A stretch of DNA of 11,136 nt from Gemmatimonadota bacterium (GTDB lineage: Bacteria > Gemmatimonadota > Gemmatimonadetes > Longimicrobiales > Longimicrobiaceae), in assembly GCA_019240375.1 (NCBI GenBank), contig JAFAYN010000359.1, forward strand, positions 1 to 11,136. The letters run 5' to 3'. The position numbers and the translations under genes are program-made. The notes beneath the pieces are model-generated. The model saw only the letters and a program-made list of their open reading frames with translations, was not told the origin of the DNA and searched no databases. Below are positions 8,360 through 11,136 of the stretch, piece by piece (within the stretch, counting starts at the first letter, position 1; each line of letters starts with the position of its first letter).

Positions 8360-10137
8360 GCAGTCCGGCGCGGCTCAGAGCCGCGCAGAAGCTCTTCCTG
8401 AGCTACCTGGTGCTGATCGGGGCCACGGTCGCGACGCTGACCGTGGCCGTCGGCTTCACGCTGCGCCGCCAGCTGATCGACCTGGAGGCCGACGGCCTGC
8501 GCCGCGAGCTCTTCCTCGTCATCTCCATCCACCGCCAGAGCCCCGACGTCCCCCCCGACCGGCTCGCCGACAGCCTGGGCGCGCTGAGCGGGCGCCGCGT
8601 CACCTTCATCGCCCGGAACGGCAGGGTGCTGGGCGACTCGGAGGAGGACGGCCCCGGGCTGGCCCACATGGAGAACCACCTCAACCGCCCCGAGGTGCGG
8701 GTCGCGCTGCAGGGGCGCGTGGGGCGCTCGGTGCGCTACAGCCGCTCCATCCGCATCGACCAGCTGTACCTGGCCGCGCCCGGCGCGCGCGGTCAGATCG
8801 TCCGACTGTCCATCGCCCTGCACGATGTGGACGAGGCGGTGTCCCGCATCCAGCGGCGGATCGTGGTGGGCGGCGGGATCGCGCTGGTGATCGCCGGGCT
8901 CCTGTCGCTGGGCTTCAGCGTGGCCGTCACCCGTCCGCTGCGCCGGGCCGCCGAGGTGGCCCGCGCCATGGCCGGCGGCGACCTTTCGCGCCGGGTGCAG
9001 CCCCGCCACCGCGACGAGCTGGGGGAGCTGGCCTACGTGCTGGACTCGCTCGCGGGCGAATTGCAGCGGCGGCTGGGGCAGCTGGAAGGGGAGCGCGCCG
9101 AGATGCAGACGCTGATCGACGCCATGTCGGAAGGGGTGCTGGCGCTGGGTCCGGAGGGGAGCGTGCGCCGCGCCAACCCCGCCGCGCGCCGGATCTTCGG
9201 GCTGCGCGACGACCCGTACGGGCTGTCGCCCCAGGAGGTGGCGCGCCGCCCCGCCTTCCTGCGGCTGGTGGAGCGCGCCCTGGCCGGTGAGCAGGTGACG
9301 CCCACCGAGCTGGCGTACGGGAGCCAGCAGCTCCTCGCCACCGCCCAGCCGCTCGTCAGCGGGGGTGCGGTGCTGGTGTTCCTGGACGTGTCCGAGCTGC
9401 GCCGGCTGGAGGGCGCCCGCCGCGACTTCGTCGCCAACGCCTCGCACGAGCTGAAGACGCCGCTCACGGCGATCCGCGGCTACAGCGAGACGCTGCTGGA
9501 TGACGACCTCCCGCCCAACCTCCGGCGGCAGTTCGCGGAAACGGTCAAGGCCAACGCGGACCGGCTGCAGCGCATCGTGGACGACCTGCTCGACCTGTCT
9601 CGCATCGAATCGGGGAGCTGGCGCGCGGAGCCGGAGACGGTCGCGGTCGTGGAAGCGGTGGAGGACGCCTGGTCGGCCTTCGAGGCGGCCGCGGTGGTGA
9701 AGCGGGTGGAGCTGCGCGTGGAGGTGAGCCCCGCGTGCGACCACGTGCAGGCGGACCCGTCGGCGCTCCGGCAGATCCTGACCAACCTGTTCCACAACGC
9801 CCTGCGCCATACGCCTTCCGGCGGGGCGATCACCGTGACGACCCACTGCTGCGTGACTTCGGGGCGGGATGGCCCGGCTTCATCGGTTCCTGGGACGGGT
9901 TGGGTGCAGGTGGAGGTGCGGGACACGGGGTGCGGGATCCCGGCGGCGCACCTGCCGCGGATCTTCGAGCGGTTCTACCGGGTGGATGCGTCGCGGTCGC
10001 GGGCGGAGGGGGGGACGGGGCTGGGGCTGGCGATCGTGCGGCACCTGGTGGAGAGTCATGGGGGGCAGGTGGAGGCGGAGAGCGAACTCGGACAGGGGAC
10101 TACGATCCGGTTCACGCTTCCGGCGGGGGAGGACTGA
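8356..10137 (+). CDS. PhoR/PnpS-like membrane sensor histidine kinase
   Basis: The sensor kinase for the adjacent regulator, 593 residues in the inner membrane. GTG 8356-8358 overlaps the regulator stop (GTGA) and gives the normal N-terminus; an ATG at 8212 lies inside the regulator and would add 48 unrelated residues. Order: TM1 (about 14-36); extracytoplasmic sensor (about 37-167) with DSEED, MENHLNRPEV and YLAAP, typical of PhoR/PnpS sensors; TM2 (about 169-192); HAMP (about 192-245); PAS (about 250-348); HisKA with H364 in NASHELKTPL; HATPase with N481 in NLFHNALRHTP, G1 box DTGCGIP (523-529), FERFYR and G2 box GGTGLGLAI (552-560). All catalytic boxes are present. Odd: the loop between ITV (492-494) and the G1 strand is enlarged and has a CC pair (498-499). 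Codon choice also changes from C-ending to G-ending from about 9840 to the end. The ligand is unknown; phosphate limitation is a family-based guess. Confidence 0.95.
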   Translation: MSSPARLRAAQKLFLSYLVLIGATVATLTVAVGFTLRRQLIDLEADGLRRELFLVISIHRQSPDVPPDRLADSLGALSGRRVTFIARNGRVLGDSEEDGPGLAHMENHLNRPEVRVALQGRVGRSVRYSRSIRIDQLYLAAPGARGQIVRLSIALHDVDEAVSRIQRRIVVGGGIALVIAGLLSLGFSVAVTRPLRRAAEVARAMAGGDLSRRVQPRHRDELGELAYVLDSLAGELQRRLGQLEGERAEMQTLIDAMSEGVLALGPEGSVRRANPAARRIFGLRDDPYGLSPQEVARRPAFLRLVERALAGEQVTPTELAYGSQQLLATAQPLVSGGAVLVFLDVSELRRLEGARRDFVANASHELKTPLTAIRGYSETLLDDDLPPNLRRQFAETVKANADRLQRIVDDLLDLSRIESGSWRAEPETVAVVEAVEDAWSAFEAAAVVKRVELRVEVSPACDHVQADPSALRQILTNLFHNALRHTPSGGAITVTTHCCVTSGRDGPASSVPGTGWVQVEVRDTGCGIPAAHLPRIFERFYRVDASRSRAEGGTGLGLAIVRHLVESHGGQVEAESELGQGTTIRFTLPAGED

Positions 10138-10196
10138 GTTCGTGGTGGTGGGCCGCTCCAGAGCCCGCAAACTACGCGGTCTCTTCCGCGGGGCCG

Positions 10197-10275
10197 GTGA
10201 GCCTCACGATACAGCCGTGAGTCTCCCCGACCGCTACGGGAGCCTCGCCAAACGGCCGGCGAGTCTCCCTCGCAA
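10197..10275 (+). repeat. phased GAGYCTC repeat array (4 units, 20-21-base period)
   Basis: Four copies of GAG(C/T)CTC start at 10199, 10219, 10240 and 10261, alternating C, T, C, T. They can be read as two copies of a 41-base unit, each made of two half-units. The first is part of the palindrome GTGAGCCTCAC (10197-10207). The array lies about 60 bases after the kinase stop and before the terminator, so it would be in the 3' untranslated RNA. Function is unknown; a protein-binding array or a mobile-repeat remnant are both possible. Confidence 0.7.
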
Positions 10276-10283
10276 CAGAATGT

Positions 10284-10303
10284 GGGAACGGCAGGGAACG
10301 GCA
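10284..10303 (+). repeat. perfect tandem 10-base duplication
   Basis: GGGAACGGCA occurs twice with no gap (10284-10293, 10294-10303), right after the phased repeats and 10 bases before the terminator stem. It is probably a slippage duplication. Confidence 0.8.
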
Positions 10304-10313
10304 ACGACGAAAA

Positions 10314-10349
10314 GGTCGGCATCCACGCGAGATGCCGACCCTTTTTTTT
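10314..10349 (+). terminator. strong intrinsic terminator after the two-component operon
   Basis: GGTCGGCATC (10314-10323) pairs perfectly with GATGCCGACC (10331-10340) around a 7-base loop. One C and then eight T residues follow (10342-10349). AAAA (10310-10313) precedes the stem, so the minus strand also has a shorter T tail and may help end the convergent receptor transcript. It lies 176 bases after the kinase stop. Confidence 0.92.
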
Positions 10350-10425
10350 CACCTGCCGTGCAGCGCCGGATGGGGGCGTGCGGCGCCGGCATTCGCGAGA
10401 GTCCCGACCAGCCCCCCTCCCCCGA

Positions 10426-10450
10426 CCCCTCCCCCACAGGTGGGGAGGGG
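10426..10450. repeat. C/G-rich inverted repeat
   Basis: CCCCTCCCC (10426-10434) is a perfect inverted repeat of GGGGAGGGG (10442-10450) with a 7-base loop. A further C-rich run (10412-10423) precedes it. No T tract follows on either strand. The form suggests a dispersed intergenic (REP-like) element, but copy number cannot be judged here. Confidence 0.6.
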
Positions 10451-10483
10451 AGCACGACAACTACAGCTTTGCCTTGCAGTTCT

Positions 10484-10517
10484 CCCCCTTTCTCCTGCTT
10501 GCGGGGGATCAAGGGGG
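10484..10517. repeat. second C/G-rich inverted repeat
   Basis: CCCCCTT (10484-10490) pairs with AAGGGGG (10511-10517), enclosing a loop with its own GGGGG run (10503-10507). It is followed by more G-runs to about 10543. Same character as the inverted repeat at 10426-10450, and likely part of the same kind of intergenic element. Confidence 0.5.
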
Positions 10518-10551
10518 CTGCTGTGGGCCGGGGGGATAGGGGGCCTGCAGG

Positions 10552-10575
10552 CTGTAACCTGTCCCCTGTAACCTG
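10552..10575. repeat. direct repeat CTGTAACCTG x2
   Basis: CTGTAACCTG occurs at 10552-10561 and 10566-10575, separated by TCCC (14-base period). It lies 6 bases beyond the receptor stop codon, so it is the first sequence transcribed after that gene on the minus strand. Confidence 0.7.
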
Positions 10576-10580
10576 CGGTC

Positions 10581-11136
10581 CTACATCCCCCACCCCACGT
10601 TCACCCCCGCGTACAGCGCCCGCCCCGGTCCCGGCTCGTAGAACCTCCCCCCGAAGGCGTTGATCGTCACCGAGGTGTTGTACTCCCGGTCCAGAAGGTT
10701 GCTGACGCCCACGAAGGGTGAGGCGCGCAGCGTCCCCCTGCGCGCGCCCTCCCAGCCGGTGCGCAGGTCCGTGACCGTGTACGCGGGGGAGCGGAAGCGG
10801 TTGGCGTCGTCCACCGGGATCGCGGACGAGTACCGGCCTTCCAGCTCCGCGAAGGGGCCGGCGCCGCTCTCCCAGGCGAGGCGTGCGTCCACCCGGTGCG
10901 GGGCGATCCCGGGAACCCGGTTCCCGTCCAGCGTCGTCCCGTTCACCACGTAGCGGCGGAAGCGCGCGTCGGTCCAGGTGTACGCCACCCGCCCCGCCAC
11001 CCCGCGTCCCAGCGCCGCCGAGGCGCCCGCCTCCACCCCCCGGTGGTCGGCCGAGCCGGCGTTGCGGAAGAACTGCCGCCCCGGCGCGCTCGCCACCTCG
11101 AAGGGAATCAGCGCGTCGCGGACCCGGGAGCGGTAC
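10581..11136 (-). CDS. TonB-dependent receptor, C-terminal part (iron/siderophore type)
   Basis: The last 184 residues of an outer-membrane TonB-dependent receptor are in view; the N-terminus lies beyond the right edge. The frame is open from the edge (YRSRVRDALIPFEVASAPGR) to TAG at 10581-10583. The GTG at 11094-11096 is an internal valine, not a start. Features of the end of a ferric-siderophore-type barrel are clear: PGRQFFRNAGSADHRGVEAG; VAYTWTDARF; GNRVPGIAPHRVDARL; FVGVSNLLDREYNTSV; and a final strand ALYAGVNVGWGM. It lacks any extension like that of the first receptor and belongs to a different subfamily. It is convergent with the kinase. The substrate is probably an iron complex, by family resemblance only. 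Confidence 0.9.
   Translation of the reverse strand, partial: YRSRVRDALIPFEVASAPGRQFFRNAGSADHRGVEAGASAALGRGVAGRVAYTWTDARFRRYVVNGTTLDGNRVPGIAPHRVDARLAWESGAGPFAELEGRYSSAIPVDDANRFRSPAYTVTDLRTGWEGARRGTLRASPFVGVSNLLDREYNTSVTINAFGGRFYEPGPGRALYAGVNVGWGM

Noticed and set aside
10197..10275. CRISPR-like array
   Set aside because: Units are 20-21 bases in total, with a 7-base core and no unique spacers, and no cas gene is present.
10552..10575. PhoB-box-like CTGTAAC direct repeat
   Set aside because: The period is 14 bases rather than 11 and the site is just past the stop codons of convergent genes; a dispersed repeat is more likely.
10581..11096. The right-hand receptor fragment as a complete 171-residue protein starting at 11096
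   Set aside because: The frame is open to the window edge and the residues before the GTG continue the receptor alignment, so this is a cut gene.

Overview
The window comes from a very GC-rich bacterium with an outer membrane. Two points suggest Gemmatimonadota, perhaps Longimicrobiales. One is a large TonB-dependent receptor with an N-terminal carboxypeptidase-regulatory-like domain. The other is a CDC48/VAT-type AAA ATPase beside a one-PDZ HtrA-type protease. This placement is an inference from gene content and composition, not from a marker gene.

Layout, left to right. (1) Minus strand, 1-2293: a double-ring CDC48/VAT-like AAA+ ATPase whose C-terminus runs off the left edge. (2) Plus strand, 2524-3555: a secreted trypsin-like (S1C, HtrA/Deg) protease with one PDZ domain, divergent from the ATPase across a 230-base gap. 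(3) Minus strand, 3650-7375: a 1241-residue Oar-like TonB-dependent receptor, convergent with the protease and sharing a two-way terminator at about 3586-3631. After the barrel it carries a glycine-rich linker and a helical domain with two LTxxQ motifs, as in Spy/CpxP periplasmic chaperones. (4) Plus strand, 7652-10137: a two-component pair, an OmpR/PhoB-family response regulator overlapped by 4 bases (GTGA) by a PhoR/PnpS-like sensor kinase. It is divergent from the receptor across 276 bases. (5) 10138-10580: 443 bases without a gene. This stretch holds a phased repeat array, a tandem 10-base duplication, a strong intrinsic terminator and several C/G-rich inverted or direct repeats that look like dispersed intergenic elements. 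(6) Minus strand, 10581-11136: the C-terminal end of a second, different (iron/siderophore-type) TonB-dependent receptor, cut by the right edge.

How the genes may work together (inference): the ATPase and protease form a small proteostasis pair, one cytoplasmic and one periplasmic. The two-component pair senses an envelope or nutrient signal and is placed to control the divergent receptor. No defence system, CRISPR array, insertion sequence, phage gene, tRNA or rRNA was found. The most unusual items are the receptor's C-terminal LTxxQ extension, the change in codon use plus a loop insertion in the kinase ATP-binding domain, and the 20-21-base phased repeat array after the kinase gene.
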